Shown one piece after another: positions 42,381 through 51,493 of a stretch of DNA of 64,000 bases (within the stretch, counting starts at the first letter, position 1; every line of letters starts with the position of its first letter). The position numbers were made by a program, and so were the translations under genes. The DNA comes from Clostridia bacterium (GTDB taxonomy: Bacteria > Bacillota > Clostridia > TANB77 > CAG-508), in assembly GCA_017510825.1 (NCBI GenBank), contig JAFWMA010000001.1, positions 34,058-98,057 on the forward strand. Reading direction: 5' to 3'. A model generated the notes under the pieces. It had not been told where the DNA came from, did not search any database, and worked only from the letters and a program-made list of their open reading frames with translations.

Positions 42381-42589
42381 ATGAAGCAAGTTATTACAAT
42401 TACCAAAGCATTTTTTATCGATTTCTAGAGATCATTGATCACATAAAACCTAAATCTAAAAATATTTTCAAAGACTATTATTATAACAGTAATAATAAAA
42501 AAATCGAACCACTTGAAACATGGAATTGGTTTCTTATGCCAGAAGAAGAGTGGTTTTATTTAATAATAAATAATATTATTCCTTTTTAA
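42381..42589 (+). pseudogene. Frameshifted small gene fragment
   Basis: Two plus-strand frames join: MKQVITITKAFFIDF then a stop, and in another frame FLEIIDHIKPKSKNIF, continuing with PLETWNWFLMPEEEWFYLII to a stop at 42589. The junction is within TTTTTT near 42411. A GGAGG lies at 42353-42357, further from the ATG than usual. The second part reads like real protein (W- and E-rich end). No family is recognised. The remaining 42187-42380 bases are AT-rich and empty. Confidence 0.3.
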
Positions 42590-42618
42590 AATAAACATAC
42601 CTTTTTACATAAAATTTC

Positions 42619-42647
42619 TTGACAAAAAAAAACCTTTATAATAAAAT
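42619..42647 (+). promoter_or_regulatory. Promoter of the Cys-rich protein gene
   Basis: TTGACA (42619-42624) and TAAAAT (42642-42647) are 17 bp apart; AAAGGAAGG follows before the ATG. Confidence 0.7.
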
Positions 42648-42668
42648 TTTTTTAAAGGAAGGAAAAAA

Positions 42669-43463
42669 ATGTTGAAATTAAATGACGGAAGTTTTGTAGT
42701 TGATTACAAAGATTTTATAAGTAATAATTTCATTAATTATAGTTTTAAAAAAACAAATTATGATAAACACAACCCCGCATTAAGAATATATTTCAAAAAT
42801 GACTTAAAACATAATACTAGAATATTCAAACAATTAATAAAACTAAAAAATGCAGGTATAAATTTTTGTACTGAAATCAATGGAAAAAAAATTAGATACA
42901 TTATTTCAAACTATAATACTGATGAGGTTTTAAAAGGGTTTGAAGCATTATATATGGACGATGAAAGAAAAAGAATAGAATTTCTATATAATACAATTTT
43001 TGATGAACTTGACGATATATGGAAAAATATAAATCCATGCGGATTTTGTAATAACATTTGTGAAGGTATTAAACATAAACAATCCCCAGGTAATATTGAT
43101 GGATGCTGTTACTCATTCGAATATCCTAAGCATTCAATATTGTCTGCACATTTTACTGAAAATTTACAAAAATGCAAATTCTTTGATAAGAAAAAAAAGA
43201 GATGTTCAATAAATAATTTATCTTGCAAGTTCTTTGTTTGCTCATACGTAAAAAAAACAACTTCATTTAACATTAGCATGGACGATTTCCTGTTAGTTCA
43301 AGCATTTTTTAATAAAAAACAAAAACTAATACTGCATTACAATTATTTCAGAACACAAGAGGAAATCATCAACAAATTACTTGAAAAAAATAACACTCCT
43401 TACTTTATATATTACTGGAAGAGTAAATACAGAATTCCACCTGATACATACAATAAAATATAA
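42669..43463 (+). CDS. Cysteine-rich protein, unknown function
   Basis: This is a 264-residue cytosolic protein. Residues 1-95 are mixed alpha/beta; a central block holds PCGFCNNICEGIKHK, GCCYSFEY, KCKFFDKKKKRCSI and LSCKFFVCSYV, ten cysteines in all, spaced as CxxC...C...CC...C...C...C...C. This could hold zinc or an Fe-S cluster. The end is basic and aromatic (YWKSKYRIPPDTY). I know of similar Clostridia proteins only as hypothetical. It has its own promoter and terminator, so it is probably regulated alone. Confidence 0.6.
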   Translation: MLKLNDGSFVVDYKDFISNNFINYSFKKTNYDKHNPALRIYFKNDLKHNTRIFKQLIKLKNAGINFCTEINGKKIRYIISNYNTDEVLKGFEALYMDDERKRIEFLYNTIFDELDDIWKNINPCGFCNNICEGIKHKQSPGNIDGCCYSFEYPKHSILSAHFTENLQKCKFFDKKKKRCSINNLSCKFFVCSYVKKTTSFNISMDDFLLVQAFFNKKQKLILHYNYFRTQEEIINKLLEKNNTPYFIYYWKSKYRIPPDTYNKI

Positions 43464-43464
43464 T

Positions 43465-43503
43465 AAAAGAATGTATATTTATTTATAAACATACATTCTT
43501 TTA
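43465..43503. terminator. Bidirectional terminator
   Basis: AAAAGAATGTAT (43465-43476) pairs with ATACATTCTTTT (43491-43502), between the convergent Cys-rich and ferredoxin genes. Confidence 0.75.
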
Positions 43504-43506
43504 TTC

Positions 43507-43677
43507 TTATTCAGGTTGTGGAGCCCCAACAGGACAAACACCTTGACATGTACCACAGCTAATACAAGTTGCTTCATCAATTACATACTTAGAATCACCT
43601 TCTGATATGCATGAAACTGGGCAAGCTGGAGAACATGCTCCACACTTAATACATTCATCACTAATTTTATAAGCCAT
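43507..43677 (-). CDS. 2[4Fe-4S] ferredoxin
   Basis: This 56-residue clostridial ferredoxin, MAYKISDECIKCGACSPACP, has a second CISCGTCQGVCP motif. It carries electrons for pyruvate oxidoreductase and hydrogenase-type enzymes. AAAGGTGG lies 7 bases before the ATG. It ends the walR-walK-lepB-holB-ricT operon on the same strand, 28 bases after the ricT stop. Its proximity to the por operon (1.3 kb) is suggestive. Confidence 0.95.
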   Translation of the reverse strand: MAYKISDECIKCGACSPACPVSCISEGDSKYVIDEATCISCGTCQGVCPVGAPQPE

Positions 43678-43705
43678 TTTATTCACCACCTTTCAAATAT
43701 TAATT

Positions 43706-44638
43706 TTATTCATCATCGTTAGAATTCTTTTTATCTCTTTTGTCCATTTCTTCAATCTTTTTCAATTCATTAATGTCTTCCTTACTATCCGCATTTAAAG
43801 GATCATTCGTATGTCTTTTTTTAGTATCTTTTATAACTTCAATTTCTTCAATTGGATATTTTCTATAATATACATTTCCGTTTTCATCATTTAGTTTTAC
43901 CCTAGCTACTTCTCTTAAAACTTCAATGTTATCTATAGTTCCTTCTCCATCTTTTGTTTTAACTATTGCACTTAAATGGGGAAGTTTTTTCAGCTTTTCT
44001 TCATAAACATTATGTTCATATTTTAAACAACACATCAATCTTCCACAATTTCCAGCAATTTTAGAAACATTTAAAGATAAATTTTGGTCTTTTGCCATTT
44101 TAATAGTAACATTATCAAATTTATTTAAAAAAGAACAACAACATAATTCCCTTCCACAAACTCCATTACCACCTAATCTCTTAACATAATCTCTATTACT
44201 AATTTGTCTTAATTCAATTCTTGTTCTGTACACACTAGCCAAATCTTTAACTAAATCCCTAAAATCTACCCTGTTATCTGAAGTAAAGTAAAAAATCAAT
44301 TTAGAATTATCAAATAAGTATTTTACTTCAACTAAATTCATATCAATTTTATATTGTTTCACCTTTTTATTAAATACAACTTCAGCTTCTTTTTCTTTTT
44401 TTATATTTTCCAATTGATGCATTTCATCTTCTTTAGAGGCCATCCTAAGCACTTTCTTAACAGGTTCTTTTAATTTACTCTCATCTATTTCTCTCAAGCT
44501 TGTTTTTACAGTACCTAATTCTTTTCCTAGTTTAGTTTCAACTATTACTTTATCTCCAATCTTTAAACTATAATCAGCTGGATTGAAGAAATAGATTTTT
44601 CCATTTTCTCTAAAGTTGATACCTATGACTCTTGTCAT
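43706..44638 (-). CDS. ricT: RicT (YaaT), PSP1-domain protein
   Basis: The 310-residue protein has the PSP1 core, VIGINFRENGKIYFFNPADY, and the cysteine region RLGGNGVCGRELCCCSF...GNCGRLMCCLKYE. In Bacillus RicT works with RicA and RicF in a complex with Fe-S clusters that helps RNase Y processing, sporulation and competence. The C-terminal 35 residues are disordered and acidic. It lies next to holB as in Bacillus (yaaT-holB), which supports the call. Confidence 0.93.
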   Translation of the reverse strand: MTRVIGINFRENGKIYFFNPADYSLKIGDKVIVETKLGKELGTVKTSLREIDESKLKEPVKKVLRMASKEDEMHQLENIKKEKEAEVVFNKKVKQYKIDMNLVEVKYLFDNSKLIFYFTSDNRVDFRDLVKDLASVYRTRIELRQISNRDYVKRLGGNGVCGRELCCCSFLNKFDNVTIKMAKDQNLSLNVSKIAGNCGRLMCCLKYEHNVYEEKLKKLPHLSAIVKTKDGEGTIDNIEVLREVARVKLNDENGNVYYRKYPIEEIEVIKDTKKRHTNDPLNADSKEDINELKKIEEMDKRDKKNSNDDE

Positions 44639-44684
44639 AACGACTCCTTTCTTTCTTGTAAAAAATTCATATGTTATATAATAA

Positions 44685-45545
44685 TTAGCCTCTAGAAACT
44701 TTCCATAAATTCAAAAGCAAATAATCAATACACATTTCATAATTATTATTTGCCCATATTTTTCTTTTTGTCTTTTCAACATACATAATAGAATTAATAA
44801 GTTTTTTTTTCATTAAAATTACATTAAGATGCTCTAACAATTCTATTGCATTTTCCTTATTAGTATATAATACTTCAGCCTCTTCAGTTAACTCAATAAA
44901 AGTTCCCTTCTCAAGCTTATTAACTATTCTAGCTATATTATTATAATCTTCTTGCCTCTTGTTAATTGTATCAGCATATAAAAAACTACCATTCATCAAG
45001 CTAATTTGTTCATCTGTAAAATCAATAAAATGTTTTTTTAATTCATTATCTGATATCTTATTAAACTTAATTTTTACACATCTTGATTTTATAGTGGCTA
45101 ATAATCTGCTTTCATTAGAAATAACCAATATAATTATAGCATATTTAGGACATTCTTCCAAGGTTTTCAATAAACAATTCTGACTTTCTTCAGTCATTAA
45201 ATCAGCATTATCTATTATATATACCTTTTTGTCAGAAATAATAGGTTTTTCAGCTATTTTTTCCTGCATCTTTCTAATTTGGTCAATTTTTACAGTCTTT
45301 CCATCAGGATCCACAAGCATTAAGTCTGGATTGCTACCACTATTAATTTTAACACAAGACTCACACTTATCACTACACTTTCCTTCTTCATTGCACATTA
45401 TAGCCTTTGCATATTGCAAAGCAAATAGCTTTTTACCAACACCTTCAGGACCATAAAAAATATAACTATGTAAAATGCTTTTAGATTTTAAAGAATCCAT
45501 AAACATTTTCTTAACTTCATTATTTCCTACTAAATTTTCAAACAT
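44685..45545 (-). CDS. holB: DNA polymerase III delta' subunit
   Basis: The 286-residue clamp-loader subunit has an AAA+ N-terminal domain: MFENLVGNNEVKKMF, YIFYGPEGVGKKLFAL (Walker A), the zinc cysteines C-x8-C-x2-C-x2-C in MCNEEGKCSDKCESCVK, VYIIDNADLM, QNCLLKTLEECP and ATIKSRC. Delta' loads the sliding clamp onto DNA with gamma/tau and delta. The C-terminal part is shorter than usual but continuous. It is followed 46 bases later by ricT. Confidence 0.92.
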   Translation of the reverse strand: MFENLVGNNEVKKMFMDSLKSKSILHSYIFYGPEGVGKKLFALQYAKAIMCNEEGKCSDKCESCVKINSGSNPDLMLVDPDGKTVKIDQIRKMQEKIAEKPIISDKKVYIIDNADLMTEESQNCLLKTLEECPKYAIIILVISNESRLLATIKSRCVKIKFNKISDNELKKHFIDFTDEQISLMNGSFLYADTINKRQEDYNNIARIVNKLEKGTFIELTEEAEVLYTNKENAIELLEHLNVILMKKKLINSIMYVEKTKRKIWANNNYEMCIDYLLLNLWKVSRG

Positions 45546-45629
45546 TCCTTACCTTTTCTATTTCACATCACTATTTTTTTGTATCAAAGTACCCATATGT
45601 TCAAAAAGAGCATTTGATAATTATTTATT

Positions 45630-46265
45630 TCAATCTACTCCTCCAATTTTATTCAAAGGCCAAAATCTCATAACTACATTTCCTTCAATTCTTTCAAGTG
45701 GAACACAACCAAAAACTCTACAATCCATTGAAACACTCCTATTGTCCCCCATTGCAAAAATTGTCTTTTCAGGAACAGTAATATCAGAAAATTGACCAGT
45801 AGCTTCAGTACGCATTCCCTCATCTAAATATTCTTCATTTAGTTTTTCACCATTTCTATACACATCGCCTTCTTTAATCTCAATATGGTCTCCAGGAATA
45901 CCAATTACTCTTTTAATGTAACTCGTTTTATTTATCTCCAAAACATGGTATCCAAACTTGCCTATAATAGAATTAGGATCTTTTTCATATTTAGCAATAG
46001 GATTAGAAGTATCTGCTTCACCTTCTTTATAAAACACTTTTGAAGGTGCTTCAAAAGTTATAATATCCCCTCTTTTAGGCATAGTATTGAATGTCTTCGA
46101 TAATCTATTAAGAATAAGTCTATCACCCTGCATAAGAGTTGAATACATAGAATCTTGTTGTACAACTGTTGGTGTTCCAACAAAATATTTTATTAACATT
46201 GCAATTACTACTGCAATTACTATACAATAGACCCATTCTAAAATATCTTTAGCTCTTTCACTCAT
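45630..46265 (-). CDS. lepB: Signal peptidase I
   Basis: This 211-residue membrane protein has one N-terminal helix (VYCIVIAVVIAMLIKYFV) and the catalytic dyad Ser39 (QDSMYSTL) and Lys118 (YIKRVIGIPGD). Boxes D and E read FAMGDNRSVSMDCRVFG. It removes signal peptides from secreted proteins. The usual P-SM is D-SM and the SxDSR motif has Cys for Ser, minor departures. GGAAGG precedes the ATG I chose. It starts 22 bases after walK, so it is co-transcribed. Confidence 0.93.
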   Translation of the reverse strand: MSERAKDILEWVYCIVIAVVIAMLIKYFVGTPTVVQQDSMYSTLMQGDRLILNRLSKTFNTMPKRGDIITFEAPSKVFYKEGEADTSNPIAKYEKDPNSIIGKFGYHVLEINKTSYIKRVIGIPGDHIEIKEGDVYRNGEKLNEEYLDEGMRTEATGQFSDITVPEKTIFAMGDNRSVSMDCRVFGCVPLERIEGNVVMRFWPLNKIGGVD

Positions 46266-46287
46266 ATCTATTCCTTCCATATATTTA

Positions 46288-47652
46288 TTATTTTTTCACA
46301 GGAATTCTAAGAACAACCTCAGTACCCTTGTTAACTTCACTCTTAATATCTATATTACCATCATTTTGCTCAATAATTTCTTTTGCAATAGAAAGTCCCA
46401 AGCCCGTTCCTCCAAATTGTCTAGTTCTAGCCTTATCAACTCTATAAAATCTTTCAAAGATTCGATTTAAATCACTTTTGGGAATTCCTATACCATTATC
46501 TTTAATTTTTACATAAGCATCATTATGAACATATCCAACATATATATCTATAACTCCACCTTCTTTAGTATATTTAACACTATTACTAATAATATTAATA
46601 ATAACTCTTTCAATTCCGTCTTTATCAGCATAAACTAGTGGCACATCTGCTGTAACATAACACTGCATATTTTGCTTTTTCTTTTTAACCTCAATTTCAA
46701 ATTTTTCTGCCGAACTCTTTGTAAGCTCTCCTAAATCAAATTCAATCTTTTTATTTTCCTTAACATTATTATCATACTTAGATAATATCAACAAATCTTG
46801 AACTAATTTTTCCATCCTGTTAGCATTATCATTTATTATTTTTAGGAAATGTTCCTGATCTTCTTTATTGTCCACACCACTTAACAATGTTTCAGAAAAA
46901 CCTTTAATTGAAGTAAGAGGAGTTTTCAACTCATGAGACACATCAGCAACAAACTCCTTTCTCATTTGATCAAGTTTAACTTGTTGAGTTATATCCTGAA
47001 CAACAACCATAAGACCTGTTGGCCTATTAAATTCATTTCTAAATGATACAAAAAATAAATTCATAGACCCTTGATTGTTTTCAATCCTAATCTCAGGTTT
47101 CTCATCACCTGACTTCCAATCTTCAAGATATATTATTTTCTCCATATTAATTTCTTTATATTTTGAAAAAATCTTTTTAAAATCTTGATCTGTATCTTTC
47201 AACTCTAGCATAAACTTAGCAGCAGGATTAATGTATGTAACAACACCATCCATATTAAAAGATATTACTCCATCTGTCATTCGTTTCAAAATTGTCTCAG
47301 TCTGAACTTTTTGCTGATTTGCTTCAGATAATTTATCTTGTAACTCATCAACTATTTCATCTAACTCTTCACTATCTGTATTTAAATAATCCGTCTCTAT
47401 ATAATCTGCACTTTTTAACATCCTAGACATTGGTTTAATTATTCTTTGTACAGTAATTACAGACATTGCAATACTTGTAATTGCCAAAATAATTATGCCA
47501 ACAAACATAATAATTCCAATTAAAACATCAACTTCTGCATTATTTGAAATATAATTGTTAAGAATATAAAAAAAGGAAATACCTATCCCTAAAATTATTA
47601 TAATACTTATAATGTAAAATGTGAGTATTAATTTAAAATGATAATTTTTCAT
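46288..47652 (-). CDS. walK: Sensor histidine kinase, WalK-like
   Basis: The 454-residue kinase has two N-terminal helices (residues 8-30 and 42-68) with a short loop, HAMP, a PAS domain (ILKRMTDGVISFNMDGVVTY) at about 125-225, the DHp helix FVADVSHELKTPLTSIKG (His at about 240), and an ATPase domain (IINIISNSVKYTKEGG, DNGIGIPKSDLNRIFERFYR, GTGLGLSIA). It pairs with the WalR-type regulator 84 bases upstream. In Firmicutes WalRK controls cell-wall hydrolases. The short extracytoplasmic loop is smaller than in Bacillus WalK. Confidence 0.9.
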   Translation of the reverse strand: MKNYHFKLILTFYIISIIIILGIGISFFYILNNYISNNAEVDVLIGIIMFVGIIILAITSIAMSVITVQRIIKPMSRMLKSADYIETDYLNTDSEELDEIVDELQDKLSEANQQKVQTETILKRMTDGVISFNMDGVVTYINPAAKFMLELKDTDQDFKKIFSKYKEINMEKIIYLEDWKSGDEKPEIRIENNQGSMNLFFVSFRNEFNRPTGLMVVVQDITQQVKLDQMRKEFVADVSHELKTPLTSIKGFSETLLSGVDNKEDQEHFLKIINDNANRMEKLVQDLLILSKYDNNVKENKKIEFDLGELTKSSAEKFEIEVKKKKQNMQCYVTADVPLVYADKDGIERVIINIISNSVKYTKEGGVIDIYVGYVHNDAYVKIKDNGIGIPKSDLNRIFERFYRVDKARTRQFGGTGLGLSIAKEIIEQNDGNIDIKSEVNKGTEVVLRIPVKK

Positions 47653-47736
47653 TTTAAATTTCTCTCCTCTCCTCGCTCTTCACAAAACTTATAAAACTTA
47701 TATAATCCGCATCTAAAAAATATTAAACATCACTTC

Positions 47737-48480
47737 TTATGGTTTAGCTATATAATATCCTATTCCCCTTTTTGTAATTAATATTTTAGGATTAGATGTG
47801 TTTCTCTCAATTTTTTCTCTAATTCTTCTCACAGTAACATCAACAGTTCTTATATCTCCAAAATATTCATATCCCCAAACTCTCTCTAGTAAATCTTCCC
47901 TAGATACAACTTGGCCAGGCTTTTGAGCAAGATACTTTAAAACTTCAAACTCTCTTCTTGTTAAATCCGTAACATTTCTTCCTCTTACAACAACTTCAAA
48001 TTTTTCAGGGTCAAGTGAAAGAGAACCTATAACAATTCTTCCTTCTGGAACATCGTCAACATCTACTGCCATTTTATCATTTTTTCTTAAATTTGCCTTT
48101 ATCCTAGCAATTAGTTCTCTAGTGCTAAAAGGTTTAGTCATATAGTCATCTGCACCAATTTCCAATCCTAATATTTTATCAATCTCCTCACTTCTTGCTG
48201 AAAGCATAATAACTGGAACTGTATTTTTTTCCTGCCTTAATTTTTGACATACACTTAATCCATCCATACGAGGAAGCATTACATCTAATATTATTAAATC
48301 AGGTCTTTCACCCATTGCAAGTTCAAAACCCTCATCTCCATTTGTTGCTGAGATAAATTTATATCCTTCTTTCTCTATATTAAATTTTAATAAATCTATA
48401 ATTGCCTCTTCATCATCTACTGCTAAAATCATTTTCTTCTCATCTTCATATGTATTATTCTTATTATCACTAACCATAAT
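47737..48480 (-). CDS. walR: OmpR-family response regulator, WalR-like
   Basis: The 247-residue regulator has a receiver (ILAVDDEEAIIDLL, LIILDVMLPRMDGL phosphoacceptor, GADDYMTKPFSTRELIARI) and a winged helix with WGYEYFGDIRTVDVTVRRIR, which is diagnostic of WalR. It binds tandem TGT(A/T)A-type direct repeats before wall hydrolase genes. AAAGGAAG lies 5 bases before the chosen ATG, five codons inside the longest frame. It is the first gene of a six-gene operon. Confidence 0.93.
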   Translation of the reverse strand: MMVSDNKNNTYEDEKKMILAVDDEEAIIDLLKFNIEKEGYKFISATNGDEGFELAMGERPDLIILDVMLPRMDGLSVCQKLRQEKNTVPVIMLSARSEEIDKILGLEIGADDYMTKPFSTRELIARIKANLRKNDKMAVDVDDVPEGRIVIGSLSLDPEKFEVVVRGRNVTDLTRREFEVLKYLAQKPGQVVSREDLLERVWGYEYFGDIRTVDVTVRRIREKIERNTSNPKILITKRGIGYYIAKP

Positions 48481-48582
48481 ACTTCCTTTTATCATATTTT
48501 ATATATTTAGGTTATTTGTTCGAACACCTATAAACACATACATATTTATATCACAATATTCAAGATTTATCAATAAGAAAAT

Positions 48583-48607
48583 AAAAAAAAGCCCATAAAG
48601 GCCTTTT
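48583..48607 (-). terminator. Terminator downstream of tRNA-Arg
   Basis: On the minus strand AAAAGGCC, loop, GGGCTTTT then TTTTATTTT. The stem is imperfect but followed by a T-run 95 bases after the tRNA. Confidence 0.55.
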
Positions 48608-48701
48608 AAAATTAATTTCTGATAATTTCTCTCTGAGATATTGAATAAAATGTTACCGCAAAGCCTCCTGCAAAAAAGTAAAACCTTGCATTTAAAAATT
48701 A

Positions 48702-48778
48702 TGGTGAGCCAGGAGGGATTCGAACCCCCGACCCTCGGCTTAGAAGGCCGATGCTCTATCCAACTGAGCTACTGACCC
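48702..48778 (-). tRNA. tRNA-Arg (anticodon TCT)
   Basis: A 77-base cloverleaf including encoded CCA. Acceptor GGGTCAG pairs with CTGGCTC, the D-arm has GTAGCTCAGTTGGATAGAGC, the anticodon loop is CTTCTAA and the T-arm GGGGGTTCGAATCCC. It reads AGA, the favoured arginine codon in this AT-rich genome. Confidence 0.97.
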
Positions 48779-48849
48779 ATAAATATTTACAACACATTTA
48801 TTATAATACCACAGTCCAGTAATTATGTCAATAATTTTTAGTAATTTTA

Positions 48850-48878
48850 TTGTATTTTTAAAAAAAGTATGTTATAAT
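48850..48878 (+). promoter_or_regulatory. Promoter of the phosphotransferase gene
   Basis: TTGTAT (48850-48855) and TATAAT (48873-48878) are 17 bp apart, 31 bp before the ATG. Confidence 0.65.
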
Positions 48879-48909
48879 CTTCTAAAAAATTTAATAAGGA
48901 AATAATTAT

Positions 48910-49755
48910 ATGCAAAACTATTTTTTAATAAATGAAGATTTTAATAAAATAATAAAATCAACATTAAGAACAAAAACAAGTTCAAATGTAATTAACAAAC
49001 TTTCCCCAATTTCAACTGGCTGGACCAACATAGTATACAAAGTTGAAACAGACAATGGAAACTATTATTTTAGATTTCCACGCGACATATTTTGGGAAAA
49101 AACAATAGTAAAAGACTTTCAATTTGCACAATACATAAAGGGAAAAACTAGCTTTACAACAGTTGATTTGCAATTAGACTATGATAATAACAGACCTTTT
49201 TCATTCCATAAAGAAATCCCTGGTACACCATTAGCAGAAAAAATGAATAACCTTACCACAACAGAAATATTAAAAATTTCAAAACAAATTGCACAATTTA
49301 TGTTCGAACTACATAATATAAACTTCGAAAATGACAATATATTTACCATAGATAATATTGGCCTAAATCTTAATGATTTCATTACAGAATTACTAGACGA
49401 ACATGTAAGCAATGTAGATAAAGTATTCTGGAAATCTAATAATTTTACTATGTCACCTAATGATTATTGTTTAGTACACGGTGACTTAAATTCTAGTAAT
49501 ATTATTTTAGATGATAATAACAATATTTCAGCAATAATAGATTTTGGATTTGGAGGCTACGGTAATAAGTATTTCGATATATCTAGAATAATTGGAAGAT
49601 GTCCAGATTCGTTTAAAAATAACATAGTTAAATCATATGAAGATTTACAAAACTCAAAAATAAATATTAACAAACTAGATAAAAACATAAATATCTGGAG
49701 CAATATAGACCAGAGCTATATAAACTATATGAGAACAATCGGTATATATGAATGA
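48910..49755 (+). CDS. APH/choline kinase-like phosphotransferase
   Basis: The 281-residue protein has the protein-kinase-like APH fold. ISTGWTNIVYKVETDNG is the nucleotide loop, HGDLNSSNIILDDN at about residues 189-202 is the catalytic Brenner motif, and AIIDFGFGGYGNKYFDI at about 208-224 carries the metal-binding Asp. Family members phosphorylate aminoglycosides, choline, homoserine or sugars; the substrate here is not predictable. Ribosome site is AAGGA. It has its own promoter and terminator, so it is a single-gene unit. Confidence 0.85.
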   Translation: MQNYFLINEDFNKIIKSTLRTKTSSNVINKLSPISTGWTNIVYKVETDNGNYYFRFPRDIFWEKTIVKDFQFAQYIKGKTSFTTVDLQLDYDNNRPFSFHKEIPGTPLAEKMNNLTTTEILKISKQIAQFMFELHNINFENDNIFTIDNIGLNLNDFITELLDEHVSNVDKVFWKSNNFTMSPNDYCLVHGDLNSSNIILDDNNNISAIIDFGFGGYGNKYFDISRIIGRCPDSFKNNIVKSYEDLQNSKININKLDKNINIWSNIDQSYINYMRTIGIYE

Positions 49756-49783
49756 GCAAAGAAAAAAACTTTGCTCATTTTTC
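49754..49783 (+). terminator. Terminator of the phosphotransferase gene
   Basis: GAGCAAAG (49754-49761) pairs with CTTTGCTC (49769-49776), then ATTTTTCC. The stem begins within the stop codon. Confidence 0.8.
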
Positions 49784-49873
49784 CTTAATTTGCTCATTTT
49801 TTCTTAAATATATTTTTTATTTAAATCTGAACACTTTAATCATAATAATAAAACATAATTTCATACTATTATT

Positions 49874-50758
49874 TTACACCGTAAGTGTTCCATTAGGTGT
49901 ATCAACAATTAACAAAATATCCTCTTCCTTTCCATTATTAACATTTATATAAACAAGAAAATCATTTTCTACTTCTGAATCATTAGCCTCAGATTTTATT
50001 TTGCCTTTTATCTCCCAGCATAATATTTCAGTATTATACTCAGTAGGAATAATAGCTAAATTAATTCCCATAACTTGAATCTTAGGATTTACTCTTTTCA
50101 AAGCCTCCTCCATTGGCAAATTAACAGAACTTAATTCTCTGTTCTCTTTATGGGAGTTCAAATAATTGGTCGATTCAAAACCTAATATTTCTCCATTATC
50201 TAAAGCAATTTTCAGCTTTATTAAATCTGGATAAATAATAACATCATTTTGTGTATATGCATAATTAACAGTCAAAACATTATTATTATTCATATAATAT
50301 GTTTCTTTCATATTATAAATAGATTTACTATCTAAAAATTCTTTTCCTCTATTTACAGCCTCTTCTTCACTAATTTCAGATTTACCAATTTCCCTACTAT
50401 TATTCATTTCAACAACATGACCACCTTTTTTTGATATACTAATCATTGTACTGCTATCATTAGAAAGATGAATATCGAAATTATAAACTATAATCCTACC
50501 ATTTTCATTTTCAAAATTGCTACTTACCTCTTTAATTCTATCTTCACCAATAAAATACCTAATTTTATTTTCCGCTTCTTCTCGATTTATTTCTTCACCA
50601 GTCAAACCATCACCTTTAAAATTACTCTGATTTTCTGAAAACGCACCATCATAAATTAAACCAGTATATTGGTGTAAATCTTCTTCAATACTTAAAAAAC
50701 TACTTCTTTCTAAATTATCATTATCATCTTCAAAAGCTTTTTTACCTTTACTTTGCAA
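49874..50758 (-). pseudogene. ypeB: YpeB C-terminal part (after frameshift)
   Basis: The 294-codon frame, read +1 relative to the upstream part, holds the two PepSY-like repeats of YpeB (LTGEEINREEAENKIRYFIG, GKSEISEEEAVNRGKEFL) and ends in DILLIVDTPNGTLTV, typical of YpeB. There is no ribosome site before its nominal TTG start. Removing one G from the GGGG run near 50777 (minus sense) would join both parts into a normal protein of about 470 residues. YpeB stabilises the spore lytic enzyme SleB during germination. Confidence 0.8.
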
Positions 50759-51299
50759 TCCGACCCCATTTTATATTTTGAGAATACAAATCTTCTTGTA
50801 GTTGATTTAAAGTACTTTCCAATTGGATACTATACAAATGTAGTGAAGTCAAATTATCTAAATCTTCTTGAGAAAGATTCTCTCCATTAATATTTTTTTT
50901 AGACAAAACATAACAATAATCACCAACTTGATTCAAAAACTTATTCACATTCTCTAAATTTTGTACATCAATAGGTATTCTTGACAAATAAGATTGTGCT
51001 AAAGATGCCATCTTCCAAGTACTAGTCAAAACCATAGCACCATGCCTACTATCATTTGAGATTGTAGCCTTAGCTAACAATTTCTCAGTATTGTTCACAT
51101 ACTCTATTAACTCATAAAAAGCTTGATTATTACTATTCTCAGATAATTCCCTATATTTTCTAAATAAACTAAGTGAAAAAACAGTTAAAGTTATAATAAT
51201 AGATACTAAGCTCACAACTAAAGTAAACATTTTCCCTTTTCTTAACCTATCTTTCCAATCGTACAACTTATTTTTAATTTTTCCCATATAAAAATCCAT
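50748..51299 (-). CDS. ypeB: YpeB N-terminal part (truncated by frameshift)
   Basis: This 183-residue N-terminal piece has a membrane helix (MFTLVVSLVSIIITLTVFSL) after a basic start, then the helical YpeB segment (AFYELIEYVNNTEKLLAKAT, YLSRIPIDVQNLENVNKFLN, LQEDLYSQNIKWG). It stops ten codons into the region where the C-terminal part begins; the overlap is 11 bases in a different frame. A GGGAGG site lies at the first ATG; a second ATG four codons in (51287) has better spacing. sleB is not in the window. Confidence 0.8.
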   Translation of the reverse strand: MDFYMGKIKNKLYDWKDRLRKGKMFTLVVSLVSIIITLTVFSLSLFRKYRELSENSNNQAFYELIEYVNNTEKLLAKATISNDSRHGAMVLTSTWKMASLAQSYLSRIPIDVQNLENVNKFLNQVGDYCYVLSKKNINGENLSQEDLDNLTSLHLYSIQLESTLNQLQEDLYSQNIKWGRIAK

Positions 51300-51493
51300 T
51301 CCTCCCTCATCTTGAAAAAATACTCTTAAGATACTACTAACATTGTTTCAATTTTTTTCGCAAAAATCACATAAAAAAGTAACCATAGTTTAAACCAACA
51401 CATCAGCAATTATACATATCTCCATAATTATTTATTTAACCTTTTATCATTAATACTAAAAATTTTAAATAAATCACAAAAAATCTACAACAA

